13,573 bases of DNA, taken from contig DBNV01000130.1 in assembly GCA_002299865.1 (NCBI GenBank), forward strand, positions 1-13,573, written 5' to 3'. Made by a program: the position numbers and the translations under genes. The DNA comes from Desulfonatronaceae bacterium UBA663 (lineage in GTDB: Bacteria; Desulfobacterota; Desulfovibrionia; Desulfovibrionales; Desulfonatronaceae). Positions within the stretch are counted from its first letter, which is position 1. Each line of letters begins with the position of its first letter. Shown here piece by piece: positions 7,622 to 13,573 of the stretch. Under the pieces are notes generated by a model. The model worked only from the letters and a program-made list of their open reading frames with translations, did no database searches and had not been told where the DNA came from.

Positions 7622-7858
7622 TTGTGCGTTTCCGAGACATGCACGCTCCAGCATCAAAATCCAAGGCCTAACCCAATTCCCCAGAGAAGGAGGTTGTTGT
7701 CAGGCATCAGGGGCAGACGTCAGGGGCAGGCGGACACCCCCGCCGACCTCCTGCTATGAACTGCTCAGTAACGCAGTGCAACACGCTGCTACACAAACAG
7801 GAACCTCTAACCCGAACGAGAACACACCTGTTGTTGAGGAACTGAAGCTACTGAAGCT
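7611..7858 (+). other. Gene-poor stretch between antitoxin remnant and korA
   Basis: The antitoxin frame stays open here but shows no recognisable protein similarity, and no toxin is encoded on either strand. It contains a 10-bp direct repeat, TCAGGGGCAG, at 7707-7716 and 7720-7729, next to GC-rich inverted bits (CGGACACCCCCGCCGACC). No convincing promoter or terminator is visible. Only a weak GAAG precedes the korA ATG. Confidence 0.4.
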
Positions 7859-8797
7859 ATGAACATTTTGATTGGAGGCGCGGCCGGGCAAGGCATGGAC
7901 ACTGTCGCCCATCTTTTGGGTAAGACGCTAATGCGTGCAGGTTGCGGCGTGCATTTAAGCAAAGACTATATGTCCCGTGTGCGCGGGGGACACAACTTTG
8001 TGCTGCTGCGTGTCGAGGAAACCACGCCTTGGGCGCCTGCCCATCAGGTTGACTTCATGGTTGCGCTTAATGCGGAAACCTTTGCCTTGCATAGTGTACG
8101 CCTTACGACGAACGCGCAGATCATCTTTGACCCTGACGCCTTCCCCTTGCCGATGACTGAGCATCGCGGCGTTCCTGTTGCTTTAAGCGCGTTAGCCCGC
8201 ACGGCGGGCGGAGCTGTACTGGCGAGCACTGTCGCTGCAGGTGCGTTGCTAGCGCTCGTTGGTGAACTTCCGAAAAATTCACAGGACGAGCCGTTAGCCA
8301 AAGCTCAAGAACTGCTGAGTGAACTCTACTCCTCTCCCCTGCGCGAGCAGAACCTTACAGCGTTAAGTGCCGGGTTCACTGCGGCGTTACCGCTGCGCCA
8401 AGCAACAGTGGCATTGTCTCAGCAGACCGCGACTTTGCCGCCGCTCTTTATTGACGGCAATTCGACGCTGGGCATGGCGGCACTGGCTAGTGGCTGCCGC
8501 TTTGTCTCGGCTTACCCGATGACGCCGGCGACCGGGCTAGTGACCTACCTGGCCGGCAAACAGCGCGAGTACGACTTGGTGGTTGAGCAGGCCGAAGACG
8601 AAATCGCGGCCATTAACATGGCACTGGGGGCCTCATTTGCGGGAGTGCGCTCGCTGACGTGCACTTCCGGCGGGGGCTTCGCGCTGATGGTCGAGGGCTT
8701 GTCCTCTTGCCGGCATGACAGAAACGCCCGTCGTAGTGGTGCTGGCGATGCGACCGGGTCCTGCTACTGGGCTTCCTACCCGCACGGAGCAGGGTGA
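7859..8797 (+). CDS. korA: 2-oxoacid:ferredoxin oxidoreductase gamma-alpha fusion subunit, 5' part (frameshifted)
   Basis: First part of a fused gamma-alpha subunit of a 2-oxoacid (probably 2-oxoglutarate-type) ferredoxin oxidoreductase, which interconverts 2-oxoacid plus CoA and acyl-CoA plus CO2 using ferredoxin. Residues 1 to about 185 are the gamma domain (NILIGGAAGQGMDTVAHLLG, DYMSRVRGGHN, VDFMVALNAETF). From about 195 the alpha pyrimidine-binding domain begins (FIDGNSTLGMAALASGC, AYPMTPATGLV, VEQAEDEIAAINMALGAS, TSGGGFALMVEGLS). After L281-S282 the frame is wrong and runs about 30 residues of nonsense to 8797. Removing the single base T8705 would continue as LAGMTETPVVVV in the next fragment. 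Codon choice (more TTA, CTT, CGT) differs from the neighbouring Desulfovibrio-like genes. It has only a weak ribosome-binding site. The kor-versus-other 2-oxoacid substrate assignment is tentative. Confidence 0.82.
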   Translation: MNILIGGAAGQGMDTVAHLLGKTLMRAGCGVHLSKDYMSRVRGGHNFVLLRVEETTPWAPAHQVDFMVALNAETFALHSVRLTTNAQIIFDPDAFPLPMTEHRGVPVALSALARTAGGAVLASTVAAGALLALVGELPKNSQDEPLAKAQELLSELYSSPLREQNLTALSAGFTAALPLRQATVALSQQTATLPPLFIDGNSTLGMAALASGCRFVSAYPMTPATGLVTYLAGKQREYDLVVEQAEDEIAAINMALGASFAGVRSLTCTSGGGFALMVEGLSSCRHDRNARRSGAGDATGSCYWASYPHGAG

Positions 8798-9572
8798 CCT
8801 AAATTTCGCTATTTTTGGCGGACACGGCGAATTTCCCCGCGCGGTGTTCGCAGCGACTTCGCTCGAAGACGCTTTCTATCGGCTGAACAAGGCCTTTAAT
8901 CTCGCGGACAAGTATCAGATGCCGGTCATCTTCCTGACTGACCAGTACTTTGCCGACACGGTGCGCACCATACCCGCTTATGACTTCTCTCGCCTTGTGT
9001 ATAACCGTCACTTAGCTGAAGGAGAGCTGAGCGAGAAACCCTATCAACGGTATCGCTACACTCCCGACGGGCTGTCGCCCCGGGCGCTGCCCGGACAGTA
9101 CGCCGGTGAAGTGGTGCTCGCGGACAGCGACGAGCATGACGAAGCCGGACACATCATCGAAGACGGCGCGACCCGCACAGCGATGATGCGAAAGCGCCTC
9201 ACGCGCATGGGCTTGGTCAGTGCCGAAATGGATGAGCCGGAGTTCTATGGTCACCCCACGGCAGAAATATTGCTCATTGGCTGGGGTTCCACGCATGGCG
9301 CCATCCGCGAAGCGATCGACATGCTGTGCGCTACTGGCGGGCAAGCGGCGATGCTCCACTTTAGCGACCTGTGGCCGCTGCCGCAGGGCAGAATCGCGCA
9401 GCTTTTACCGCAGTCCCGTGTCAGCTTATGCATTGAGAACAACGCTACCGGCCAGTTTGCGGCACTGCTTAGGCGCGAAGCCGGTTTAGAAACAAGTCAC
9501 GCCCTGCTCAAATTTGACGGTCGCCCCTTTACGGCAGCAGAAATTGTCGGTGAGGTGAAAAATTATGTTTAA
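8715..9572 (+). CDS. korA: 2-oxoacid:ferredoxin oxidoreductase alpha domain, 3' part of the frameshifted korA
   Basis: It continues the alpha subunit. MTETPVVVVLAMRPGPATG and LPTRTEQGDLNF are the conserved TPP/CoA-side motifs, followed by FGGHGEFPRAVFAATSLEDAF, FLTDQYFAD, a linker, and the transketolase C-like domain (EILLIGWGSTHGAIREAI, HFSDLWPLP, CIENNATGQFAALLR). The ATG at 8715 is an internal methionine of the ancestral protein, not a natural start. The intact fusion would be about 570 aa, the usual length for this two-subunit class. It overlaps korB by 8 nt (ATG 9565 inside the last codons), the coupling expected of a korAB operon. Translation of this part alone would lack the gamma domain and the first alpha segment, so activity is doubtful unless the frameshift is a sequence error or is bypassed. 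Confidence 0.82.
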   Translation: MTETPVVVVLAMRPGPATGLPTRTEQGDLNFAIFGGHGEFPRAVFAATSLEDAFYRLNKAFNLADKYQMPVIFLTDQYFADTVRTIPAYDFSRLVYNRHLAEGELSEKPYQRYRYTPDGLSPRALPGQYAGEVVLADSDEHDEAGHIIEDGATRTAMMRKRLTRMGLVSAEMDEPEFYGHPTAEILLIGWGSTHGAIREAIDMLCATGGQAAMLHFSDLWPLPQGRIAQLLPQSRVSLCIENNATGQFAALLRREAGLETSHALLKFDGRPFTAAEIVGEVKNYV

Positions 9573-10413
9573 GCCACAAGACTATCTCGGCCAAGACCCC
9601 TCGTGGTGCCCCGGCTGCGGCAACTTTCCTATTCGGCAAACGCTGGCCGAGACTTTAGCTGAATTGAACCTTGCTCCCCACACGGTACTGATGGTGAGCG
9701 GCATCGGACAAGCCGCCAAGATGCCCCACTACGTGCGGGTCAATGGCTTTAACGGCCTGCATGGACGAGCACTGCCGCCGGCGGTGGGCACCCGGGTGGC
9801 CAACACCTCGCTTACCGTCATCGTGGAATCCGGCGATGGCGATACTTACGGCGAGGGCGGCAACCACTTTATTCATGCCATTCGCCGCAATCCGAACATC
9901 GCCCATTTCGTGCATAACAACCAAGTGTATGGATTGACTAAAGGGCAAGCCAGCCCGACAAGCGACCCCGGCATGCGCACCAAGTTGCAGACCGCCGGCG
10001 TGTTCCTTGAACCCTTTGCACCCTTAGCAGTGGCGCTCATTCTGGGAGCGGGGTTTGTAGCGCGGGCATTTGCAGGCGACAAGGCTCAGCTCAAGAGCAT
10101 GATGCAGGCGGCGATTGCCTTTCCGGGTTATGCCTTGATCGATATATTGCAGCCCTGCGTCACCTTCAACAAGCGCAATACCTATGCGTGGTATAAAGAA
10201 CGGGGCTATTACGTGCAGGGGCACGATGTGAGCGACTGGGATGCGGCGCTCAAACTGGCCCGTGAGTGGGGGGAGCGCATCCCGTTAGGCATCTTGTACC
10301 ACAAGGCCAGACCTACATTCGAGTCGCACTTTCCCGTGCTGCAGGGCGAGCCCTTGGCCTGGCGCCCCTTCTCGCCGCAGATGGTCGCCAAGGCACAAGA
10401 TGAGTTCTTGTAG
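9565..10413 (+). CDS. korB: 2-oxoacid:ferredoxin oxidoreductase beta subunit (TPP- and Fe-S-binding)
   Basis: 282 aa, intact, preceded by GAGGTGA (9552-9558) at good spacing. The beta subunit binds thiamine diphosphate and the [4Fe-4S] cluster that passes electrons to ferredoxin. WCPGCGN gives C15 and C18. The TPP/Mg motif runs from GDGDTYGEGGN (residues 90-100) to HNNQVYGLTKGQ (N118, N119). QPCVTFNKRNT gives C198, matching a known cluster ligand. The position where archaeal two-subunit enzymes have the third ligand (GIGC) reads GIGQ (Q49), so only three Cys are seen. No ferredoxin-like delta subunit adjoins. The sequence style is Bacillota-like, supporting lateral origin together with korA. 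The family is certain; 2-oxoglutarate preference is inferred from similarity to KorB. Confidence 0.9.
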   Translation: MFKPQDYLGQDPSWCPGCGNFPIRQTLAETLAELNLAPHTVLMVSGIGQAAKMPHYVRVNGFNGLHGRALPPAVGTRVANTSLTVIVESGDGDTYGEGGNHFIHAIRRNPNIAHFVHNNQVYGLTKGQASPTSDPGMRTKLQTAGVFLEPFAPLAVALILGAGFVARAFAGDKAQLKSMMQAAIAFPGYALIDILQPCVTFNKRNTYAWYKERGYYVQGHDVSDWDAALKLAREWGERIPLGILYHKARPTFESHFPVLQGEPLAWRPFSPQMVAKAQDEFL

Positions 10414-10449
10414 CTCTCAAGAGGTGGGCTTTGCCATCAGCAAGGTGTG

Positions 10450-10463
10450 ACTGCTTTTGCAGT
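10450..10463 (+). terminator. Weak hairpin downstream of korB
   Basis: ACTGC and GCAGT pair around a TTTT loop, 36 nt after the korB stop. The stem is only 5 bp and no T-run follows, so termination is doubtful. Confidence 0.2.
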
Positions 10464-10486
10464 AAAGGTTGCGGCATGTATTTGGG

Positions 10487-10498
10487 GTCAGGTCTTGT
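10487..10498 (+). repeat. Right copy of the 12-bp inverted motif flanking korAB
   Basis: GTCAGGTCTTGT sits within TTGGGGTCAGGTCTTG. From memory, that type of string accompanies small transposable elements in deltaproteobacterial genomes, which I cannot verify here. It is the inverted partner of 7610-7621 with one mismatch. Confidence 0.35.
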
Positions 10499-10550
10499 TT
10501 TTTAACTTATCTGCGGTTGCTCTAAAAAGTCGCGCCATGTCGGAATCGAT

Positions 10551-10574
10551 CCTGCCTGCCTACCGGCAGGCAGG
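10551..10574. repeat. REP-like palindrome
   Basis: CCTGCCTGCC (10551-10560) and GGCAGGCAGG (10565-10574) form a perfect 10-bp stem with a TACC loop. It is flanked by CGGAATCGAT on one side and CGAAAGCCAGCATCCAG on the other. This resembles dispersed intergenic REP-type elements moved by Y1 transposases. Only one copy lies in the window and no transposase is adjacent. Confidence 0.55.
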
Positions 10575-10700
10575 CGAAAGCCAGCATCCAGTGTTGTGCC
10601 TGTGTCGAACAGTATTGCGTATGCGAACGGCACAGCGTGAGGCCCGCCCCACTTAGTCCAAAGCAGAGCAGCCGTTCCCGGACGGTGCCGGACAGTTTAT

Positions 10701-10728
10701 TTGCTGCTCAACCGGACTTTTCTATTTA
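10701..10728 (+). promoter_or_regulatory. Possible promoter for the RNase R gene
   Basis: TTGCTG (10701-10706), 16 bases, then TATTTA (10723-10728), about 114 nt before ATG 10842. Both boxes are imperfect, but some promoter is needed here because rnr stands alone behind foreign-looking DNA. Confidence 0.3.
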
Positions 10729-10841
10729 CCACTGACACTGGTTTTTCCGAAATGCGCAAGGCTCCGTCTTGTTCAACTTCAGCGGATACAGTACCGTACG
10801 ACACACCATCAACAATATTTCCGCCGGCAGTGGGGGAAAAC

Positions 10842-13031
10842 ATGGCCCAGAAACAAAGACCCTCCGAACTTTTGAGCGCTCAAAGCCTGCTGCACGTCTT
10901 TCGCCGCGCCCGCAAGCCCCTGGGATTCGGAGAGCTGATGCGGGCCTTGGGCTTGGCCGGCCGGCAGCGCAAGGACCTGGACGAACTCCTGCACGTCTTG
11001 ATCAGCGAGGGCCGGCTGATCCGGCTCAAGGACGCCTTTGGTCTGGCCGAGCAGATGCAGTTGGTTGCCGGGGAGTTGGAGATCCAGCGCTCCGGGGTGG
11101 GCTTCGTGATCCCGGACGACAACAGGCGCAAGGACATTTTCATCAGCACCCAGGATCTGGGCGAGGCCAGGCACGGAGACCGGGTCAGCGTGGCCCTGCT
11201 GCCGGGCCGCTGCGGCCGCAACCCCGAGGGCAGGGTGGTCCGGGTGCTCCAACGACGCACGGAGATCTATGCCGTGCGAATCCAGGACGTCCGGGCCAAA
11301 GGGGCCTGGCTGGGCCAGTCCACGGACGCCAAATTGGGGTTCCACATGCTTCTGGAAGCGCCCAAGAGCGGCTTATCGACCCTCCCGGTCAAGGATGACG
11401 TGGTCCTGGCCCGGATCGGCGAACGCCTGGAACAAAACCTTTGGGCCGGAACCATCCAGGCCGTGCTGGGCCGGGAGACGGAGCTGGCGGTCCAGGAAAG
11501 CTTGGTCAAGTTCAACCATCATGTGCCCACAGTGTTTCCCGAGCCGGTCCTGGACCAAGCCGAGGAGCTGCCGGAAGCGCCGGCGGAAGATGACTTCAAA
11601 GGCCGCCGGGACTTGAGGAACCTGGCCCTGGTGACCATAGACGGAGAAACAGCCAAGGATTTTGACGACGCCGTGTGCGTGCAAAGGACCAAGGCCGGCT
11701 TCACCCTTTGGGTGGCCATTGCGGACGTGGCCCACTACGTACCGCCCTTTGCCCCGCTGGACGAGGAGGCCAGGAGCCGGGGCAACTCCTATTATTTCCC
11801 CAAGTCCGTGGAGCCCATGTTTCCGGAGCGGCTGTCCAACGGACTATGCAGTCTGAACCCCAACGTCCCCCGTTTGGTCATGGTCGCGCAGATGGATTTC
11901 TCCCCAGCCGGGAAAATGACCGGAGCGGACTTTTATGCCGCGGTGATGCGAAGCCGCGCCCGCCTGACCTACAAGCAGGTGCATCTGGCCCTGGAAGAAA
12001 AAGATCAGGCGGCCAGGGAGAAGCTCAGGGATGTTTTGCCCATGCTGGAACAGGCCGAGGCCTTGGCCGGGGCGCTCAAGGCCCTGCGCCACGGACGGGG
12101 CAGCCTGGATTTCGACCTGCCGGACCCGGAGATCCTGCTGGACGTACAGGGCGAGGCCGCGGACATCCGTTCCCGGCCCCGCCACTTTGCGCACCAGATC
12201 GTCGAGGAATTCATGATCGCGGCCAACGAGGCCGTAGCCGAATTCCTGACCAGACGCGGCCAGCCCATGCTCTATCGGGTGCATGAACCGCCGGATCAGG
12301 ACAAGCTGCGCAACCTGTTCAAGCTCCTGGGGCGCACGGAACTGGGCGTGAGCCTGCCCAAAAAGAGCGAACCCGCCGACCCCAGGACGCTTCAAGCCGT
12401 CCTGGCCGCGGCCAGGGGCACGGATCTGGAATTTCTGGTCAACCGGCTGCTTTTACGCAGCCAGATGCAGGCCAAGTACACTCCGGACAACCTGGGCCAC
12501 TTCGGCCTGGCCTCTAGATGCTACGCCCATTTCACCTCGCCCATCCGCCGCTACGCAGACCTGGAGCTGCACCGGGCCCTGAAGTCCGAACTGTCCGGCG
12601 GCGGGCCAAAAATCTCGCCCAAGCGGCTCAAGGCCCTGGGAGACCATCTCAGCACCAGGGAACGCCGGGCCATGGAGGCGGAGCGCGAGATCCTGAAGCG
12701 GGTCACGGTGATGTTTTTAATGGACCGGGTCGGCGAGGCCTTCACCGGGGTGATTTCCTCGCCGACGGATTTCGGCTTTTGGGTGGAACTTTCCGAGGTC
12801 CTGGCCGAGGGCATGGTCAGGTTGTCCTCCCTGACCGACGATTACTACGCCTTTTTCCCGGAGAGGCAGGAACTTTTGGGGCAGCGCACCGGGCGGGCCC
12901 TGCGCATGGGACAGAAAGTGCGGGTGATCCTGGACGAGGTCAGCCTGGCCCGCCTGGAAATCACGCTGCGGCTCGCCCCCGAGGAATCAGCCCAGGGCCA
13001 GCCCCCGAGAAAACGCCGTGCCCGACATTGA
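10842..13031 (+). CDS. rnr: Ribonuclease R (RNB-family 3'-5' exoribonuclease)
   Basis: 729 aa from ATG 10842, preceded by GGGGGA (10832-10837) at about 5 nt. The frame is open upstream to 10701, but that part has no family similarity. It degrades structured RNA processively in the cytoplasm (mRNA decay, rRNA and tmRNA quality control). Order: winged-helix N-domain (residues about 8-65, LLHVFRRARKPLGFGELMRA), cold-shock OB domain (about 70-140), and RNB catalytic domain (about 245-580). The metal-binding aspartates are in IDGETAKDFDDAV (D267, D273, D275, D276), spaced as in E. coli RNase R. HFTSPIRRYADLELHR lies near 565, and a C-terminal S1 domain at about 630-715 (FTGVISSPTDFGFWVEL). The tail is short and basic (KRRARH) rather than the long Lys-rich tail of enterobacteria, which explains the smaller size than E. 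coli's 813. Intact and backbone-like in codon use. Confidence 0.95.
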   Translation: MAQKQRPSELLSAQSLLHVFRRARKPLGFGELMRALGLAGRQRKDLDELLHVLISEGRLIRLKDAFGLAEQMQLVAGELEIQRSGVGFVIPDDNRRKDIFISTQDLGEARHGDRVSVALLPGRCGRNPEGRVVRVLQRRTEIYAVRIQDVRAKGAWLGQSTDAKLGFHMLLEAPKSGLSTLPVKDDVVLARIGERLEQNLWAGTIQAVLGRETELAVQESLVKFNHHVPTVFPEPVLDQAEELPEAPAEDDFKGRRDLRNLALVTIDGETAKDFDDAVCVQRTKAGFTLWVAIADVAHYVPPFAPLDEEARSRGNSYYFPKSVEPMFPERLSNGLCSLNPNVPRLVMVAQMDFSPAGKMTGADFYAAVMRSRARLTYKQVHLALEEKDQAAREKLRDVLPMLEQAEALAGALKALRHGRGSLDFDLPDPEILLDVQGEAADIRSRPRHFAHQIVEEFMIAANEAVAEFLTRRGQPMLYRVHEPPDQDKLRNLFKLLGRTELGVSLPKKSEPADPRTLQAVLAAARGTDLEFLVNRLLLRSQMQAKYTPDNLGHFGLASRCYAHFTSPIRRYADLELHRALKSELSGGGPKISPKRLKALGDHLSTRERRAMEAEREILKRVTVMFLMDRVGEAFTGVISSPTDFGFWVELSEVLAEGMVRLSSLTDDYYAFFPERQELLGQRTGRALRMGQKVRVILDEVSLARLEITLRLAPEESAQGQPPRKRRARH

Positions 13032-13204
13032 GTCGTTCTCCGCTCCCTGCTGCACTGGTTCGCGGCCCATGCCCGGGATCTGCCCCGGGACCTACCCCGG
13101 GATCTACCCTAGCGGCGCGGCTATGCGCCCTATCAGGCCTGGATTTCCGAGGTCATGCTCCAGCAAACTCAGAGGGATCGGGCCGTGGGCTTTTTCCTGC
13201 CCCG
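13018..13204 (+). pseudogene. mutY: 5' stump of mutY (A/G-specific adenine DNA glycosylase), disrupted
   Basis: From 13041 the frame reads SLLHWFAAHARDLP, then a stop, then RRGYAPYQAWISEVMLQQTQ and RDRAVGFFLPR. This is the N-terminus of MutY, which removes A opposite 8-oxoG; family consensus is about RDLPWRR, YDPY, WISEVMLQQTQM. Four lesions are visible. A likely start at GTG 13018, overlapping rnr by 14 nt, is one base out of frame. A 12-bp unit encoding RDLP occurs three times (13074-13109). The Trp codon of DLPWRR is TAG (13110-13112). The Met after QQTQ is AGG. Similarity stops near 13187-13204, where reverse-strand transposase sequence begins. At most about 60 of about 350 residues remain, and the catalytic Asp and Fe-S Cys are absent. 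Non-functional here; another mutY copy could exist elsewhere. Confidence 0.72.
13074..13109 (+). repeat. Three 12-bp tandem units inside the mutY stump
   Basis: The units are CGGGATCTGCCC, CGGGACCTACCC and CGGGATCTACCC. Each encodes Arg-Asp-Leu-Pro in the mutY frame, where the family normally has one copy. In-frame slippage expansion is the simplest reading. The units differ at one or two positions, so the event is not brand new. Confidence 0.8.
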
Positions 13205-13459
13205 TTTGCGAGATAAACTTTGCAATATGCCTTCATCGCGCTGTCTACGCCATGTCGTAAGGTTAGAATGGTACAATCCCTCTCTACGCGAGCTCGGCCC
13301 CGATTTGGCCTTGCTCGGCACAGGCGTCGGCTGCTTGGAGAATGCGGAGTTTAGCGGTAGCGTAGGCAGCAGTATGCTTTCTGCGTTTGACGACCTCGGG
13401 AACTTCCGGGTCTATGGGTTGTTGGTTCAGACCGAAATAATGACTGGTGTAGATTTCAT
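13190..13459 (-). pseudogene. IS3-type transposase OrfA remnant with two frameshifts
   Basis: On the minus strand an AGGAG (13472-13468) stands 8 nt before ATG 13459, but that frame stops after MKSTPVIISV. A second frame then reads DPEVPEVVKRRKHTAAY, followed by AKLRILQAADACAEQGQIGA and EL. A third, reached by skipping one base in GAGCTCGCGT, reads RREGLYHSNLTTWRRQRDEG and LQSLSRKRGRKK. The combined order (basic region, AAYKLRIL-like helix, LLRREGLYSSHLTTWRRQR-like helix-turn-helix, KKRGRK) is the DNA-binding OrfA of IS3-like elements. No OrfB follows, because the sequence runs straight into the mutY stump at about 13190. It is therefore a truncated, inactive fragment. Confidence 0.68.
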
Positions 13460-13573
13460 GCTTAAGACTCCTACCCGCCCTACATTAATTTCTCAACAGG
13501 CGAGTGTCTCACCTTCAATGACATAGAGGGCCTTGTAGTTCTGCGGTTTGATCGCCTAACGAGTCTGTAGAAA
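13460..13573 (-). other. Upstream part of the IS remnant to the window edge
   Basis: It contains the transposase Shine-Dalgarno (13468-13472). A reverse-strand frame reads KPQNYKALYVIEGETLAC and then stops; I cannot assign it. No clear IS terminus is visible before the window ends. Confidence 0.3.

Larger units (their letters stand above)
10414..10841 (+). other. 428-nt non-coding junction between korB and rnr
   Basis: No credible gene; the short open frames here look like translated repeat. It holds a small hairpin ACTGC-TTTT-GCAGT (10450-10463) that could weakly terminate korB transcription, the right inverted motif (10487-10498), a REP-like palindrome (10551-10574), and a possible rnr promoter near 10701-10728. 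It is probably where the acquired DNA meets the backbone. Confidence 0.5.

Noticed and set aside
8699..8797. Programmed +1 frameshifting in korA
   Set aside because: No recognisable slippery codon run or downstream stimulator is seen, and KorA is not known to use recoding; a simple indel is the better reading.
10447..10656. 69-codon frame between korB and rnr
   Set aside because: Its translation is the REP-like palindrome and neighbouring repeat; no ribosome-binding site or domain.
13018..13260. 80-codon frame starting at GTG 13018 as a real gene
   Set aside because: Only its first residues could be the original mutY start; beyond about 13045 it is out of frame with the recognisable MutY sequence.
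13155..13526. Plus-strand 123-codon frame at the window end
   Set aside because: It starts inside the mutY stump (the Met of SEVMLQQTQ) and continues antisense to the transposase remnant; it has no coherent similarity.

Overview
The window looks like a piece of a sulfate-reducer-like Desulfobacterota chromosome, most likely Desulfovibrionales. This is inferred from the high-GC codon use and the protein families; no ribosomal marker is present. Two backbone blocks carry long intact genes: about 1-7351 and about 10842-13030. Between and beyond them lies accessory DNA in which almost every gene is broken.

Left block. A GspE/PilB-family secretion or pilus ATPase with a helical, TPR-like N-terminal extension (291-2372) ends in a strong hairpin over its stop codon. 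A small one-pass membrane protein with a SHOCT-like tail follows (2442-2753). A near-consensus sigma-70 promoter (2777-2805) and an attenuator-like pair of competing hairpins (2835-2860) then precede a two-gene operon (2950-7351). Its first gene encodes a double BadF/HgdC-type ATPase fused to a DUF2229/COG3580 reductase-like module. The second encodes a COG3581 partner. Together they look like a self-contained ATP-driven low-potential reductase or dehydratase related to 2-hydroxyacyl-CoA dehydratases and double-cubane-cluster proteins. The substrate is unknown.

Middle island (about 7352-10700). It begins with a frameshifted addiction-module antitoxin remnant without a toxin. Next come korA (fused gamma-alpha subunit, split by one extra base near 8705) and korB (intact) of a 2-oxoacid:ferredoxin oxidoreductase. 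Its codon choice, with more TTA/CTT/CGT, differs from the flanks, and the proteins read as Bacillota-like. A 12-bp inverted motif (7610-7621 and 10487-10498) and a REP-like palindrome (10551-10574) suggest mobile-element-mediated arrival.

Right block. RNase R (10842-13031) is intact. Directly behind it is the 5' stump of mutY, damaged by a frameshift, a triplicated 12-bp unit and a Trp-to-TAG stop. It is cut off by a reverse-strand, twice-frameshifted IS3-type transposase OrfA remnant (13190-13459).

The best candidate for an undescribed system is the 2950-7351 operon. The activase pseudodimer, two parallel cysteine triads in two polypeptides and the leader hairpins all point to an autonomous ATP-dependent redox enzyme under attenuation-like control. 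No CRISPR array, tRNA or rRNA was seen.
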